A DNA stretch of 64,000 nucleotides from Aliicoccus persicus (GTDB lineage: Bacteria > Bacillota > Bacilli > Staphylococcales > Salinicoccaceae): the NCBI RefSeq assembly GCF_900110815.1, contig NZ_FOIT01000001.1, positions 355,910 through 419,909 of the forward strand. Reading direction: 5' to 3'. A program made the position numbers and the translations under genes. The notes below the pieces were generated by a model. It saw only the letters and a program-made list of their open reading frames with translations. It ran no database searches and was not told the DNA's origin. How positions within the stretch are numbered: the first letter of the stretch is position 1; each line of letters begins with the position of its first letter. This document shows positions 63,164-64,000 of this stretch, in pieces.

Positions 63164-64000
63164 CTATTCATAGATCTTTGCTTCTTCTTCTTTCATGTAC
63201 ACGCGATACGCACCTTCTGCCAGTGCTTGCATTTCCTCTTCACCAGGGTAAACAGTAATGTCTGCAATAAATGAAATATACGGTTTTACGAGTTCCATCA
63301 AGTATTTGCTGTAAGCTAGTCCACCGGTAAAGATAATCTGGTCGACTTCACCTTTTAACACAGCGGCACGTGATGCAACTTCTTTTGCTAACTGTATCGC
63401 TAGCACTGAATAGATTTGTTCCGCATATTTGTCCCCTGATAGTGCTTTGTTCTCAAGTTCTAACGCATCTTGTGTATTCGCTAGAGATACAAATCCACCT
63501 TCTCTTGTCAGTAACTTATATGCATCATCATATGATAGGTTGTTCGATAACACATGTTTGATCATCAAGTCATTCGGGATTGAACCACTGCGTGTCGGGC
63601 TTAATGGACCTTCACCAGCAAGACCGTCGTTCACATCGATGACTTTACCTTTTCTATGTGCACCTACTGTAATGCCACCACCCATATGTGCAACGATTAC
63701 ATTAAGATCTTCATAGTTTTTATTGATTGTTTCTGCAAATTTACGCGCCACCGCTTTTTGATTCAGCGCATGGAAAATTGATTTTCTTTCGATACCTTTA
63801 ATACCTGTCATGCGAACTTCTTCAAGCAGTTCATCGACGACAACTGGGTCTGTAATCACTGCACTCACACCGATTGTTTCCTTGATGCGATGGGCAATAA
63901 TACCGCTTAAATTAGATGCGTGCTTGCCAAACTTTTCAGACGTTAAATCTTCCATCATTTTGTCATTGATCTCATACGTACCACCGGCAACAGGTTTTAA
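63164..64000 (-). CDS. buk: Butyrate / branched-chain fatty acid kinase (partial, runs off the right edge)
   Basis: Acetokinase-family enzyme interconverting acyl phosphate and acid, part of branched-chain acyl-CoA turnover with phosphotransbutyrylase. Visible C-terminal 278 residues contain IVAHMGGGITVGAHRKGKV, GPLSPTRSGSIP and IIFTGGLAYSKYL, all buk-like. The frame is open to the window end: the residues just before the internal ATG at 63958 (LKPVAGGTYEINDK) match the family, so the true start is outside. Twelve bases separate it from lpdA. ptb and bcd would be expected beyond the edge. Confidence 0.93.
   Translation of the reverse strand, partial: LKPVAGGTYEINDKMMEDLTSEKFGKHASNLSGIIAHRIKETIGVSAVITDPVVVDELLEEVRMTGIKGIERKSIFHALNQKAVARKFAETINKNYEDLNVIVAHMGGGITVGAHRKGKVIDVNDGLAGEGPLSPTRSGSIPNDLMIKHVLSNNLSYDDAYKLLTREGGFVSLANTQDALELENKALSGDKYAEQIYSVLAIQLAKEVASRAAVLKGEVDQIIFTGGLAYSKYLMELVKPYISFIADITVYPGEEEMQALAEGAYRVYMKEEEAKIYE

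Overview
The window is a chromosomal core segment from a low-GC Gram-positive bacterium of the order Bacillales, very probably a staphylococcal relative outside the genus Staphylococcus (the Jeotgalicoccus / Nosocomiicoccus / Salinicoccus neighbourhood is my best guess). Gene content and order follow the shared Bacillus subtilis / Staphylococcus backbone: ypsC-rnpB-gpsB-yppE-recU-pbp2-ypoC-nth-dnaD-asnS-aspB-dinG-birA-cca-bshA, then ypjA-qcrCBA-ypiFBA-aroB-ndk-hepT-menH-hepS-hup-yphF-yphE-gpsA-der-rpsA-plsC-cmk, then ansA, ypdA, a LysM protein, fer, ribU, resEDCBA, rluB-scpBA, deoB-xerD-fur-nudF, rnz, zwf, gnd, brxB and the bkd operon. Bacillithiol genes (bshA, ypdA, a CGC bacilliredoxin) and a class B RNase P RNA fit this group. 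A menaquinol:cytochrome c reductase (qcrABC), which S. aureus lacks, argues against Staphylococcus itself. The species is an inference from protein resemblance.

Layout. 1-5.9 kb: a THUMP RNA methyltransferase, a TPR protein, RNase P RNA, the division regulator GpsB, and the recU-pbp2 wall/recombination pair. 5.96-6.45 kb: a 41-bp tandem array of hairpin-forming units that starts in register with the pbp2 terminator. 6.45-16.3 kb: a minus-strand run for DNA repair and replication, Asn-tRNA synthesis, biotin ligation, CCA addition and bacillithiol synthesis. 16.3-32.4 kb: respiration (QcrABC), shikimate and menaquinone side-chain synthesis (AroB, HepST, MenH), nucleotide metabolism (Ndk, Cmk), HU, GpsA and PlsC for phospholipids, Der and S1 for ribosomes. 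32.4-36.5 kb: asparaginase, bacilliredoxin reductase, an EbpS-like LysM membrane protein, ferredoxin and the riboflavin transporter subunit. 36.4-42.3 kb: the Res regulon core, in which a two-component system sits downstream of the cytochrome c maturation genes. 42.4-51 kb: pseudouridine synthase, condensin partners, phosphopentomutase, XerD, Fur, NudF, an aldo/keto reductase, an alpha/beta hydrolase and RNase Z. 51-57.7 kb: pentose phosphate genes zwf and gnd on opposite strands, separated by a small accessory cluster of secreted proteins. 57.7-64 kb: a 33-residue membrane miniprotein, bacilliredoxin, and the branched-chain 2-oxoacid dehydrogenase operon, which runs off the right edge inside buk.

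Most of the window is well-conserved housekeeping DNA. The parts not explained by known families are: (i) the 41-bp hairpin array and its apparent origin from a terminator; (ii) the three-gene, translationally coupled secreted-protein cluster at 53.7-54.9 kb, with a shared aromatic Y-x-G-x-x-[YF]-R motif and a frameshift in its first gene; and (iii) small ORFs of 28 and 33 codons with strong ribosome binding sites. All starts were chosen by eye from Shine-Dalgarno spacing and remembered homologue N-termini; no database search was possible.
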